Shown: positions 1 through 8,706, counted from the stretch's first letter. The stretch: DNA of 64,000 nt from Streptomyces sp. Edi2 (GCF_040253635.1 NZ_JBEJGX010000003.1:4365501-4429500); one strand, 5' to 3'. The notes: generated from the letters alone by a model not told the origin. Numbers and translations are program-made.

Positions 1-661
1 GCACTTCGAGGCCCTGCGGACCGGGGACGAGGACCGTGCCGCGGTCGGCGGGGAAACCGGCCTCGATACGTTCGGGGGCGAAGGACAGACCGCCGCCGAC
101 GGCCTGCAGCGCGGCATCCTTGCGGACCCAGAAACGGGTCACGAGGCGTTCCCGTTCGGCGGCCGGGCGCCCTGCGACGGTGCGGGACTCCTGGTCCGTC
201 AGCACCTCGTACGGGGTGTACGGCAAGGACGCCCCGGAGCGCACGGACTCCACCGAGAAGCCCATCCGGCGCGCGTCCTCGCCACAGGCCACGATCAGCA
301 GGCCGCGGGTTCCGTACAACTCCCAGTGGGTGGCGGCGGCCATCGCGGCGCTCACCCGGTCGGGGAGGCAGCCCAGCAGCCGGCTGCGGGCCGCGCCGCC
401 GAGCGTGGACCGGGAGTGGCCGTTGAGGTCCGGGCAGCCGTCGGGGGACAGCCCTGTTCCCGGCTCGCGGGCAGGGGTGGATCCTACGGGGACGACAAAG
501 AGCGGGACGGGTGTGGACAGGATGTCCGGGCGGTCGTGAGCAGGTGCGGGTGCGGCCGCGAGCGGTGCCGGGCGCGCCCGTCCCGGGTGCTGCCAGTGTT
601 CCGGAACGCCCAGGTCAAGGGGCTCCGGACAGAGTTGGAGAAGAGCGGCGTTCGTTTCCAC
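1..661 (-). CDS. 4'-phosphopantetheinyl transferase-like protein, degenerate, C-terminus cut by window edge
   Basis: The reverse strand is open from a GTG at 661 to the left edge. That GTG is preceded by GGAGG and GGAAAG, so it is preferred over the GTG at 679. About 220 residues are visible. The C-terminal part carries WVRKDAAL, which fits the third Sfp/PPTase motif (W-x-x-K-E/D-A). The second motif, normally GVDVE and carrying the Mg-binding aspartate, reads GFSVE, so a key metal ligand is missing. PPTases activate acyl carrier proteins; whether this copy is active is doubtful. It lies left of the lanthipeptide cluster, divergent from the kinase gene, and mirrors the second degenerate PPTase-like gene at 19745. 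Family assignment is from motifs only. Confidence 0.7.
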   Translation of the reverse strand, partial: METNAALLQLCPEPLDLGVPEHWQHPGRARPAPLAAAPAPAHDRPDILSTPVPLFVVPVGSTPAREPGTGLSPDGCPDLNGHSRSTLGGAARSRLLGCLPDRVSAAMAAATHWELYGTRGLLIVACGEDARRMGFSVESVRSGASLPYTPYEVLTDQESRTVAGRPAAERERLVTRFWVRKDAALQAVGGGLSFAPERIEAGFPADRGTVLVPGPQGLEV

Positions 662-917
662 GTACTTTCCGTCCTCCACAGTTGAGCGGTGCCTGGGCCG
701 TACTGGGTGAGTGACGGCCCGTCGTACGGTTCTTCCCTCTCCCTCTTTTCCGCCTACATCGATCGATACAGAGAGCCCAAGGTTTGCAGATCCTCCGGAA
801 CCTTCGAGTCATCCCTCCTGCTGATGTACGGCTACATACTTCGATGTACGAGAGGCGGACCCAAATTCGGGCGCCAGGGCCAGGAGAACGGGCAGCGCAC
901 GGAAGTACTGTCCTCGT

Positions 918-2174
918 GTGTGGTTACGTCTTTTCACCAGTACGCACGCGCGCCACCGCCCCGTACCGCTCCGTGACCTCAGATTGGCGGTGGGTTTCTT
1001 TGCCGGCTGTCTGATTCTGTATGTCGTGGGCGGCCCACAGGTGATGGGGGGCGATATCCCCGCTTGGCAGGCCGTCCTGCCCGTTCTCGTGCTGTGCGCC
1101 GCGACCGCTCTGCGCAGTGCCCGGCCGGCGGTCGCGGTCGCCGTCGGCACCTTCACGGTCACCGTGGAGACCACGTCCAGCGGTGGCCTGGGCCCGGTCC
1201 TCATCTATACCGATCTGCTCTATGCGGCCGCGCTGTACGGCGCCCCCCGGCTGTGCCGGCTGCTGCAGGCCGGGAGCGTCACGGCCACCCTCGTCACCAC
1301 CGTGGTCCTCGTCCTCACCGGCGACCGCTCGGAGGGGGTGACGACCGGTGTCATCGTCGCGCTGCTGCTCATCTCCCCCGTGTGGACCGGGGTGTTGATA
1401 CGCAACCACAAGGAGCGGGCGGACACCGAACGGCAGCGTGCCGCGCAGATCAACCGGCTGGCGGAGCTGGACCGCAAGACCGTGCTGCAGACCGAGCGCA
1501 CCCGGATGGCCCGCGAGCTGCACGATCTGGTGGCCAACCACCTCAGCGCCATCGCCATTCACTCCAGCGCCGTGCTCTCCCTGGCCGGGACGAAGGGGGA
1601 GAAGGACGGCGCCGACGAGGAGGACCCGGTACTGCGGGCGCTCGCGGTGATCCGCGAGAACAGCGTGCAGGGGCTGGCCGAAATGCGGCGGATGGTGGTG
1701 CTGTTGCGCTCCGACCGGGGGGTGGACGACGACTGGGACCGGCCCCAGCTGAACGCGCTGGGGTCACTCGTCGAACAGGCCAGGCCGGCCGCGGACGCGG
1801 CGGCGCTGTCCCTGCACACCGAGTTCCCCGAGCGCTTCCCCGAAGTGTCCTCGGTGATCGAGGTGACGGCGTACCGCATCGTGCAGGAGGCACTGACCAA
1901 TGTCCTCAAGCACGCCTCGGCGGGGCGGGTGCACATCCGCTGTGAGACCGGCGCCGGGCAGCTGACCCTCTCGGTCGACAGCCCGCTCACCCGCCCCGAC
2001 GGCCGGGCCCGGCAGCGCCCCGTGGCGCAGTTGACCACCGGAGCGGGCGCCGGCCTCGCCGGGATGTCCGAACGGGCCGCGCTGGTCGGCGGCATCTTCG
2101 ACGCGGGACCCGACCGCACCGCCCCGGGACGCTGGCGGGTGCGGGCCGTGCTCCCGCTGACACAGAACTCCTAG
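918..2174 (+). CDS. NarL/DesK-type sensor histidine kinase
   Basis: A 418-residue protein. The N-terminal ~160 residues contain about five hydrophobic membrane segments. A short coiled linker leads to a HisKA_3 dimerisation helix with the phosphoacceptor His202 in RELHDLVANH, then a HATPase_c domain with the N-box (EALTNVLKHA) and a glycine-rich GAGAGLAGM segment. It should autophosphorylate and pass phosphate to the response regulator encoded 12 bp downstream. The GTG start at 918 has only a weak ribosome-binding site. With this start, codon 3 is the rare leucine codon TTA (924-926), which in Streptomyces implies dependence on the bldA tRNA. The stimulus is unknown. Its place beside the lanthipeptide cluster suggests, but does not prove, cluster-specific control. 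Confidence 0.9.
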   Translation: MWLRLFTSTHARHRPVPLRDLRLAVGFFAGCLILYVVGGPQVMGGDIPAWQAVLPVLVLCAATALRSARPAVAVAVGTFTVTVETTSSGGLGPVLIYTDLLYAAALYGAPRLCRLLQAGSVTATLVTTVVLVLTGDRSEGVTTGVIVALLLISPVWTGVLIRNHKERADTERQRAAQINRLAELDRKTVLQTERTRMARELHDLVANHLSAIAIHSSAVLSLAGTKGEKDGADEEDPVLRALAVIRENSVQGLAEMRRMVVLLRSDRGVDDDWDRPQLNALGSLVEQARPAADAAALSLHTEFPERFPEVSSVIEVTAYRIVQEALTNVLKHASAGRVHIRCETGAGQLTLSVDSPLTRPDGRARQRPVAQLTTGAGAGLAGMSERAALVGGIFDAGPDRTAPGRWRVRAVLPLTQNS

Positions 2175-2186
2175 CGGACGAGAAAG

Positions 2187-3113
2187 GTGGAACAGCCAGT
2201 GAAGGAGTCGGTGGAGGGGTTGATGAAGGGGTTAGTGAAGGAGCCGGTGGACGGGTTGGCGGAGGGGCTGGTGAAGGAGTACGCGGCGGACGCGTGGCGG
2301 GCCGGCCCGGCGGACGAGCCGAGGGGCGGCCCCTCGGATGCGCCGGACCACGCCCCGTCCGGCAGGCCCGAGGCCATACGACCCGAGGACATACGGACCA
2401 ACGGCATACGAGCCGAGGACATTCAGCCCGAAGACATTCGGCCCGAGGGCATCCGGGTGCTGGTGGCCGATGACCAGGCCGCGGTGCGCTCCGGACTGGT
2501 GCTGGTGCTGCAGACCGACCCGGGCATCACCGTGGTCGGCGAGGCCGGCGACGGCGCGGCGGCGGTCCGGATGGCCGCCGAACTCCGGCCCGATGTGGTC
2601 CTGATGGACGTCCAGATGCCACAGCTCAACGGGGTCGCCGCCACCCGCAGGATCGTGGAGCGCGGCCTCGCCGAAGTGCTGGTGCTGACCACCTTCGACC
2701 TCAACGAGTACATCTTCGGGGCGCTACGGGCCGGCGCCGGCGGCTTCATCCTCAAGAACGCGGAGCCGGCCGTACTGGTCAGCGCGGTACACGAGGTGGC
2801 ACACGGGGACGGTTTCCTCACCCCGGCCATCGCCCGCCGGCTGATCACTGAATTCGCCGGCCGCCCGCCGGTAGCCGGCCCCACCCTCCCCGCGAGCGCC
2901 GCGCAGGCCCTCGACACGCTCACCAAACGGGAGTTGGAGGTCCTGGCCTGCATCGCCCGCGGACTGGCCAACAGCGCCATCGCCGAAACCCTCCACCTCG
3001 CGGAGGGCACCGTGAAAACCCACACCAGCCGGATCCTGTCGAAACTCAACCTCCGCAGCCGGGTACAGGCCGCAATCCTGGCCCAACAGCACGGGATCGC
3101 GCTGCGGGGGTGA
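2187..3113 (+). CDS. LuxR/NarL-family response regulator with an unusual repetitive N-terminal extension
   Basis: A 308-residue protein paired with the upstream kinase. Residues ~88-205 form a receiver domain (VLVADDQ acidic pair; phosphoacceptor Asp141 in VLMDVQMP). Residues ~240-305 form a LuxR/GerE helix-turn-helix (TKRELEVLACIARGLANSAIA). Ordinary members of this family start directly at the receiver domain; here about 87 residues precede it. That extension has two low-complexity blocks, one of VKE/GL-type repeats and one of an IRPEDIR-like heptad repeated about five times. No better start codon lies close to the receiver domain, so either the extension is real or the protein uses an internal GTG. 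Codon 16 (2232-2234) is TTA, again suggesting bldA dependence. Confidence 0.9.
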   Translation: MEQPVKESVEGLMKGLVKEPVDGLAEGLVKEYAADAWRAGPADEPRGGPSDAPDHAPSGRPEAIRPEDIRTNGIRAEDIQPEDIRPEGIRVLVADDQAAVRSGLVLVLQTDPGITVVGEAGDGAAAVRMAAELRPDVVLMDVQMPQLNGVAATRRIVERGLAEVLVLTTFDLNEYIFGALRAGAGGFILKNAEPAVLVSAVHEVAHGDGFLTPAIARRLITEFAGRPPVAGPTLPASAAQALDTLTKRELEVLACIARGLANSAIAETLHLAEGTVKTHTSRILSKLNLRSRVQAAILAQQHGIALRG

Positions 3114-3180
3114 GAAGCGGGGCCGGGCGGGGGTGCGGCCCCTGCCCCGCCCCCCGGGGCCCCGGGCCGGCGGTTCGCGC

Positions 3181-5358
3181 TCAGTCGTCGGCCAGCAGGT
3201 CGCGGGCGATCGCGTCGTTCTGGCGGAAGTAGACGGCGTTGGTGTGCGGGCGGGGGAACTGGGCCGGGCCGGCGATGGTCCGGTCGGGGTGCACGGTGCC
3301 GGTCGCGTCGACGGGGTGCAGGGCCGCGCCGGACAGCCGCAGCATGCCGCCCGCGCCGTCCTCGGGGCGCTCCTGGACCAGTTCGCCGCGGGACAGCAGG
3401 GCGCGCAGCAGGGGATCGGTCACGCGGTCGGGGTCGGGCGCCGCCAGCCGGGCGTCGAGGAGGATGTCCGCCTCGTGCACGGTGCCGGGGAGGGCGGGGC
3501 TGGTCGCGCGGAAGAGCGGGACCGGGCCGGCCGGGCCGCACGGGCCGCCCTGGGCACCCCGCAGGGGCTCGCTTCCGGGCGCGGCCGCCTCGCCGGGCAT
3601 GGACCCATCGCCGGGCGCGGCCCCGTCTCCGGGTACGGGCCCGTCTCCGGGCACGGCCCCGTCAGGCACCGCCCCGTCTCCGGGCACCGCCCCGTCTCCC
3701 GGCACCGCCCCGTCTCCCGGCACCGCCCCGTCTCCCGGTACGAGCGACACCCGCATGCCGGGGCCCACGAATGTCACCACGCCCGCCTCGGCCAGTGCCA
3801 GCAGCTGTTCGGCGCGCAGCGGGGGCGGGCCCGAGCTGAGGTAGGTGCCGAGTGCGAAGTGGCGTAGGGCCTCCGTCAGTTGGCCGTCGGCCAGTTCGCC
3901 GGACCGCCACAGTTCCTCGATGACCGCGCCGGCCCGTTGCAAGCCGTCTACCAGGGCGGTGGCGATACCGCTCGCGGGGCCCGTGCGGCGGCGCAGCTCC
4001 TCGGCGAGCAGGCCGCGCAGCCGGCGCTGGAGGTCGTCGGCGTCGGCGAACCGCAGACCGGCCAGCGGGTCGGCCAGCCGGTCCAGGTCGAGGCGGTCGG
4101 CGGGGTCGGGCACGGCCTCACAGGCGAGTTTGGCCAGCCGGTCGGCGTCGGGGTGCAGCAGGGCGTACTGGGCGTCGAAGTCCGGCCAGCTCATACAGGT
4201 ACGGGCGGGCTGCCCGGCGAAGAGGGCGCGGTAGTGGCACCAGCCCAGTTCGGCCACCACCAGCGGCCACACATCGCGGCCGAAGGAGGCGCCGGGCCGG
4301 GACAGCACGGCCCGGCAGGCGTCGACAGTGGCGAAGCGCGGGGCGGCAGGAGCTGCCAGAGGGGCTGCAGGGGCTGCCAGGAGAGCGGACGGGGCTGCCT
4401 GGGAGTCTGCGGGCGCTGCCGGAGGGGCGGCAGGAGCTGCCAGGGGAGCAGCGGGCGCTGCCAGGGAGGCGGCCGGTGGCGCATACGCCGGTTTGGGCGG
4501 CAGGGGGACGCCACGCCGGGAGCCCGCGTACAGCCGGGGCTCGCGCCCGGACGGCAGATAGCGCAGCGGACCGCCGGGGGCGGGGCGGACGAAGCGGCCG
4601 CCGCGGCCCTCCGTCAGCAGCGCCAGACAGTCGATGAAGACCAGGCCCAGGCCGCGGACCAGGACCCGCGCGCCGGGCGGGACGGCCGCCAGCGCCGCCG
4701 GGTCGGCGGGCCCGGGGCCGATCCGGGTCAGGCCGGCCGGTACGGGACCGGCGAGGGTGTCCGTATGGCCCTGGGCGAACACCACCCGGTCGGCGAGTAC
4801 GGGCGGTTGGCCGGAGTCGAGGATCACCTGCTGGCGGCCCCGTCCGCCCGGTGCCGTCCCGGCGGGCGTGCGCCGCAGATCGACCACCCGCGCCCGGTGG
4901 ACGTACAGCCGCACCGAGGCGGGCCGCTCGCGGGTGACGGTCTCGAAGAAGTGCCGCAGATAGCGGCCCTGGTCGCGGCGGGCGGCGTAGGCGCCGTCGT
5001 GCAGCGGGGCGTCGAGCCAGCCGGCGGTGGTGGGGCCGGGGCGCGGCGGGCCGGCGCACGCCACGCTCGCATCGGGGTACATCGTGACCTGCTCGGCCGC
5101 CGAGTTCATCCACAGCAGACCCGGCTGGTCGGTGCGCCAGGTGCGGCCGGCGCCCGGTGGGTACGGGTCGACGATGTGCAGGTCCAGCGGCCGGTCGCCG
5201 TACAGGGCGGGGACGTTGGCGAGGATCCGCTCGACGATCGAGGCGCCGCGCGGGCCGCAGCCGATGAGGCACAGGGAGCGGGCCGGGCCCACCGGGTCGT
5301 TCAACTGGCCTCCGTCCGACGGCCGTGTTCGTGGGGTGTGTCCATGGGTCGTGTCCAT
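3181..5358 (-). CDS. FAD/NAD(P)-binding protein of the lanthipeptide cluster
   Basis: About 725 residues. The N-terminus has a Rossmann FAD-binding motif (LIGCGPRGASIVERIL) of the FAD-NAD(P)-binding (PF13454-like) family, which accompanies several RiPP and siderophore pathways. Members are presumed flavin oxidoreductases; the substrate is unknown. It is the last gene of the minus-strand operon, behind the three precursor genes and a hairpin. Two low-complexity insertions disrupt it: an Ala/Pro block (codons at ~4340-4485) and a GDGAVP hexapeptide repeat (codons at ~3605-3739). The start is uncertain: ATG 5358 is chosen, GTG 5394 is possible, and neither has a clear ribosome-binding site. It might oxidise the peptide or lipid, or stand in for the missing decarboxylase; no motif settles this. 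Confidence 0.75.
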   Translation of the reverse strand: MDTTHGHTPRTRPSDGGQLNDPVGPARSLCLIGCGPRGASIVERILANVPALYGDRPLDLHIVDPYPPGAGRTWRTDQPGLLWMNSAAEQVTMYPDASVACAGPPRPGPTTAGWLDAPLHDGAYAARRDQGRYLRHFFETVTRERPASVRLYVHRARVVDLRRTPAGTAPGGRGRQQVILDSGQPPVLADRVVFAQGHTDTLAGPVPAGLTRIGPGPADPAALAAVPPGARVLVRGLGLVFIDCLALLTEGRGGRFVRPAPGGPLRYLPSGREPRLYAGSRRGVPLPPKPAYAPPAASLAAPAAPLAAPAAPPAAPADSQAAPSALLAAPAAPLAAPAAPRFATVDACRAVLSRPGASFGRDVWPLVVAELGWCHYRALFAGQPARTCMSWPDFDAQYALLHPDADRLAKLACEAVPDPADRLDLDRLADPLAGLRFADADDLQRRLRGLLAEELRRRTGPASGIATALVDGLQRAGAVIEELWRSGELADGQLTEALRHFALGTYLSSGPPPLRAEQLLALAEAGVVTFVGPGMRVSLVPGDGAVPGDGAVPGDGAVPGDGAVPDGAVPGDGPVPGDGAAPGDGSMPGEAAAPGSEPLRGAQGGPCGPAGPVPLFRATSPALPGTVHEADILLDARLAAPDPDRVTDPLLRALLSRGELVQERPEDGAGGMLRLSGAALHPVDATGTVHPDRTIAGPAQFPRPHTNAVYFRQNDAIARDLLADD
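3605..3739. repeat. 18-bp tandem repeat inside the flavoprotein gene
   Basis: Imperfect 18-bp units (ccgtctcccggcaccgcc and variants) are repeated about seven times in frame. On the coding strand they encode the hexapeptide GDGAVP. The array lies in a linker of the flavoprotein, so copy number can change without frameshift. Confidence 0.85.
4340..4485. repeat. Ala/Pro-coding imperfect repeat inside the flavoprotein gene
   Basis: Degenerate 15-30 bp units rich in gcaggagctgccag are repeated. On the coding strand they give Ala-Ala-Pro-type linker sequence (LAAPAAP). This is a second low-complexity insertion in the same gene. Confidence 0.75.
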
Positions 5359-5463
5359 GGGGTGGTTCGGGAGCGCCGTGGTTCCCGGGCGCACGTAAAG
5401 CAGCGCAGGCGTCCGTCAAGCACAGGCGTCCGTCGCACGCAGACGCTCCGTCACACACAGGGG

Positions 5464-5499
5464 CCCGGCGGCCCGTGCCGTAGCAGGGGGGCCGCCGGG
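5464..5499 (-). terminator. Hairpin between the third precursor gene and the flavoprotein gene
   Basis: Arms cccggcggcc (5464-5473) and ggccgccggg (5490-5499) form a perfect 10-bp GC stem just after the stop codon of the third precursor gene. It probably attenuates or ends transcription so that precursor mRNA exceeds flavoprotein mRNA. Confidence 0.6.
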
Positions 5500-5506
5500 C
5501 GCCGTG

Positions 5507-5593
5507 TCAGCAGCCGCCGCTGATCGTGGAGCCGAGCGCCTGGGCGTCACGCTCGCCCGGCACCTCCAGGCCCTGAAGGTCCATGATGGTCAT
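5507..5593 (-). CDS. Lanthipeptide precursor peptide, copy 3
   Basis: A 28-residue peptide. The leader begins MTIMDLQGLEV, which matches the (E/D)LQxL-type recognition helix of class III leaders (compare the SapB leader), and the C-terminus is GSTISGGC. Ser, Ser and Cys are spaced S-x2-S-x2-C, as needed for a labionin or avionin ring made by a LanKC enzyme; the Thr may also be dehydrated. A strong GGGAGGTG ribosome-binding site precedes ATG 5593. At the protein level it is identical to copy 2. The gene is too short for normal gene callers. Confidence 0.88.
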   Translation of the reverse strand: MTIMDLQGLEVPGERDAQALGSTISGGC

Positions 5594-5683
5594 CTCGTCA
5601 CCTCCCTTCCGCGGATCGGTGGACATGTGTACGGTGAGATACACGGCGCGTGGTGGAATACGCACACCGTGTGGCCGGCTGTG

Positions 5684-5770
5684 TCAGCAGCCGCCGCTGA
5701 TGGTGGAGCCGAGCGCCTGGGCGTCACGCTCGCCCGGCACCTCCAGACCCTGAAGATCCATGATGGTCAT
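5684..5770 (-). CDS. Lanthipeptide precursor peptide, copy 2
   Basis: A 28-residue peptide identical in translation to copy 3 (core GSTISGGC) but differing at several synonymous third positions, so the duplication is not brand new. It has its own GGAGGTG ribosome-binding site. The spacing of about 100-130 bp between copies gives each gene an independent leader region. Confidence 0.88.
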   Translation of the reverse strand: MTIMDLQGLEVPGERDAQALGSTISGGC

Positions 5771-5897
5771 CTACGACACCTCCTTCCGGGGACTTGTCGT
5801 GGTGCGGAATCACGGTGATGACGTGCCAGGTGCCGTTGCGGGACACCTGGAGCCGGTGGGCCGTGCATGACAGGTGCACGGTCCATCCGGCGTCGCG

Positions 5898-5984
5898 TCA
5901 GCAGCCGCCGGAGACGGTCGAGCCGAGCGCCTGGGCGTCACGCTCGCCCGGCACCTCCAGGCCCTGAAGGTCCATGATGGTCAT
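5898..5984 (-). CDS. Lanthipeptide precursor peptide, copy 1 (overlaps the synthetase gene end)
   Basis: A 28-residue peptide with the same leader as the other copies but Val instead of Ile in the core (GSTVSGGC). Its ATG at 5984 lies inside the 3' end of the LanKC gene, in another frame; the two coding regions overlap by 47 bp. The ribosome-binding site GGGAGGTG is therefore read through by ribosomes finishing LanKC, which couples translation. Predicted processing is removal of about 20 leader residues, dehydration of Ser/Thr, ring formation with Cys28, and N-acylation by the neighbouring acyltransferase. Confidence 0.9.
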   Translation of the reverse strand: MTIMDLQGLEVPGERDAQALGSTVSGGC

Positions 5985-8706
5985 CTGACGACACCTCCCT
6001 TCCGCGGTGCGCAGTGCCCGCTGCCCCGGACGGGGCGGTGGGGGTGGCGGCGCCGTGGGCGCCGCCGGCGCGTCCCGGGGCGGCCGGATGAACGGCCGCC
6101 GCGAGGCGCGAGTCGGTGAGGAACGGGAGCAGCGGAGTGCCCCGTTCGGTGGCGGAGAGCGCCAGCAGGACGCCGGCCCCGCCGTCGGCCAGGCCCATGG
6201 AGATCCGGGCGCGGCCGTCGCAGGGGAAGACCGTCGCTCCGTTCCACGTCATGGCGTGCTGGCCGAGCCGGGTCAGATGACGGCGCAGGTACCGGTCGAC
6301 GGCTGCGCTGCCCGGCACGGGGCCGTCCGGCCGTTCCCCGTCGTCCGGGGCGAGCGGCACCCGGTCGCGGAGCACCGCCAGCGTGGCGAGCAGGCCCGCG
6401 CGTCCGCCCAGCAGCCCCGACTCGATGACGAAGTCGGCGGCGCAGGCGCGCAGCAGGGCGGGCAGCGCCGCGCGGATCCGGTCGTCGTCGCGCACCCGCA
6501 GCAGCTCGGCCGCCACCAGGGCGATACCGGCGCTGCCGTTGTCCAGGTAGGGCAGGAGCCGGAAGCCCTCGTCCACCTGGAGGGTGTCCTGCGGGCCCGG
6601 TGCGCACCGGTCGAGGTCGCGGTGGACGGCGTGTACCGCCTCGTCCAGCAACGCGGGGTCCCCGGTGGCCCGGTGGGCGGTCAGGAGGAAGAGCGCGGCG
6701 CCCGACCAGCCGTACATCAGGCCGGCGGCGTCCTTCGAGCCGCGCCGGCGGCGGCGCTCGACGGGTTCGGTGCGGGCGGCGGTCAGCCGCTCGGTGACGC
6801 GGTCGGCGAGGCCCAGGGCCTGCTGTCGCAAGGCGGCGCTGCCGAGCGCGTCGGCGAAGTGCAGCAGGTTCAGGCCGACGCCGGACAGACCCCGGTAGAG
6901 GCTGGGGCAGTGGCGTACGGCGAGCTTGTCCGCGGCCCGGTCCAGGGCCCGCAGGGCCGCCTCGTCGTCGCCCAACTGCCGTAAGACGTAGGCCATTCCG
7001 TGCAGGCCGTCGTAGAAGCCGATCCGCTCGGCGGGGACCCGGTCGACGGCGGCGCGCAGCCAGGCCGCGCCCTCCTCGTCGCGTTCCCCGAGGGCGGTGT
7101 GCCGGGCCCACAGGACGCCGGCCGCGCCGTGTCCGAAACCCGCGCCGCCCTCGACGAACTGCTCGAAGCCGCCGGGGTGGAGCCGGTCAAGGCGGTGCGG
7201 GGTGGCGCTGTCGCGCAGCCCGCGGGCGAGGGAGACCAGCACATCGGTGGGTGGGAAGGTGCCCGGTGCGGAACGGAGCGTGGCGGTCGTGTTGTCGTTG
7301 GGGGCCAGCTGCGGAGCCAGCCGGGCCACCAGCGCGTCCGGCAGCCCGAACCGCTCGGCCGCGGCGGCCAGCAGGGCGGGCGCCTTGTCCGGGGCGAGCC
7401 CGCCGAGGGCGGCCAGCGGCAGGAAGAGCCACAGTCCGATGGCGGCGAGCGCATAGTGGTCGCCGTCCGTGCCGGTCGCGTCGGCACGGTGGAAGCCGGG
7501 GGCGCCGAGGCTGCTGGGGGTGGCCAGGTCGAGCGCGTCGGCCACCTCGAAGTCGATGAGGACCGGTTCGTCACCGGGCCTGATGATGAGGTTGCCCGGG
7601 TGCAGGTCTCCGATCCGGATGCCGCGGCCGTGCACCGCGGCGACCAGCGCCTCGATCCGGCCGAACAGGGCCAGCGCGCGGTCGCGGTAACGCGCGACGG
7701 CCTGCTCGTCGGGGTCCGGGACGGTCAGCGGGTGGTGCGCGGCGAGCCAGGTCTGGAAGTCCTGTCCCGCGATGTCCTCCAGCACCAGGAAGAGGTGGTC
7801 GCGGACCTGGAAGGTGCCGAAGGTGCGCGGGATGCCGGGCATTCCCGCCAGCCGCTGCAGCATCCGGTGCTCGTGGGCGATCCGGCTGACCGCGTCGCGG
7901 CCGACGCCGTCGGTGCCGGAGTAGGGCCGGCCCTCCTTGAGGACGACACCGGTCTCCCCCGCGCCGAGGGCGTCGGCGCCGGTCGGGACGGCGCGGTAGA
8001 CACCGCCGCCGTGGGAGAACTGCAGCGCCCCGGTGATCCGGTAGGGGAAGTCGTCCAGGGCCTGCCGGGCGGCCAGCGAGTCCTTGAGAATGTCCGGCAC
8101 CTCGACCCAGTCGGGGGTGTGGAAGACCGGGGTGCGGCGGTCCGGCTCCGGGGTGCCGTCGGGGCGGTGGACGGCGGTGACCAGCTCGCCGTCGGTGTCC
8201 TCCATGTAGTGGGTGCGGAAGCCGCCGTAGCGTACGTGGAGCGGGCCCTGCCGGAAGCGCAGGTCGGTGAGGACGTACGGGCCGGGCCGGCCGCCGACGA
8301 GGGCGTCGAGTCCTTCGAGGGTGCGGGCGAACTCGGCGACGTCCACCGGGTAGACGGTCAGCAGCTTGCCGGCCGAGGAGCGCTGGGCGTACTTGCGGCT
8401 CAGGGCGCGCAGGACGTTTGTGCTCTTGAGGTACTTGAAGGCGATGCCGTGCCGGGTGCAGTAGCGGGCGACATCGGCGAGGGTGCGGCGGGCGTCGTCG
8501 GGTGCCGCGCTGACGTGGATCTTCCAGCCCTGGTCGGGGAGTTGGTCCTCGGGCGGGCGGCAGAAGGTCCAGGCCTCGTTGTCGTCGCGCCGCCAGCCGT
8601 CGGGCAGCGGCGGGGCGGGGAAGCGGGTGGCCTCCAGGTCCCAGTTGCCGGGCCAGTCGAAGAAGGTGCGGTCGGCCAGGGCGAAGCTCTCGGCGCCGTC
8701 TCTCAT
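5938..8706 (-). CDS. Class III lanthionine synthetase (LanKC)
   Basis: A 922-residue tridomain enzyme that phosphorylates Ser/Thr of the precursor, eliminates phosphate and cyclises. Residues 1-~220 are the lyase domain. The kinase domain (~230-490) shows Lys257 (VVLKEGRPY), Asp367/Asn372 (GDLHPGN) and DFE at 385-387 in place of DFG. Residues ~505-922 form a LanC-like cyclase domain with the GxxG repeats (GLSGVGLN, GWSGAALF, GSAGIAL) but without the zinc Cys-Cys-His triad of class I, II and IV enzymes. This indicates class III chemistry (labionin or avionin). Codon 575 is TTA (6982-6984). The start overlaps the GNAT stop by 4 bp (ATGA), and the end overlaps the first precursor gene. Confidence 0.94.
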   Translation of the reverse strand: MRDGAESFALADRTFFDWPGNWDLEATRFPAPPLPDGWRRDDNEAWTFCRPPEDQLPDQGWKIHVSAAPDDARRTLADVARYCTRHGIAFKYLKSTNVLRALSRKYAQRSSAGKLLTVYPVDVAEFARTLEGLDALVGGRPGPYVLTDLRFRQGPLHVRYGGFRTHYMEDTDGELVTAVHRPDGTPEPDRRTPVFHTPDWVEVPDILKDSLAARQALDDFPYRITGALQFSHGGGVYRAVPTGADALGAGETGVVLKEGRPYSGTDGVGRDAVSRIAHEHRMLQRLAGMPGIPRTFGTFQVRDHLFLVLEDIAGQDFQTWLAAHHPLTVPDPDEQAVARYRDRALALFGRIEALVAAVHGRGIRIGDLHPGNLIIRPGDEPVLIDFEVADALDLATPSSLGAPGFHRADATGTDGDHYALAAIGLWLFLPLAALGGLAPDKAPALLAAAAERFGLPDALVARLAPQLAPNDNTTATLRSAPGTFPPTDVLVSLARGLRDSATPHRLDRLHPGGFEQFVEGGAGFGHGAAGVLWARHTALGERDEEGAAWLRAAVDRVPAERIGFYDGLHGMAYVLRQLGDDEAALRALDRAADKLAVRHCPSLYRGLSGVGLNLLHFADALGSAALRQQALGLADRVTERLTAARTEPVERRRRRGSKDAAGLMYGWSGAALFLLTAHRATGDPALLDEAVHAVHRDLDRCAPGPQDTLQVDEGFRLLPYLDNGSAGIALVAAELLRVRDDDRIRAALPALLRACAADFVIESGLLGGRAGLLATLAVLRDRVPLAPDDGERPDGPVPGSAAVDRYLRRHLTRLGQHAMTWNGATVFPCDGRARISMGLADGGAGVLLALSATERGTPLLPFLTDSRLAAAVHPAAPGRAGGAHGAATPTAPSGAAGTAHRGREVSSDDHHGPSGPGGAGRA

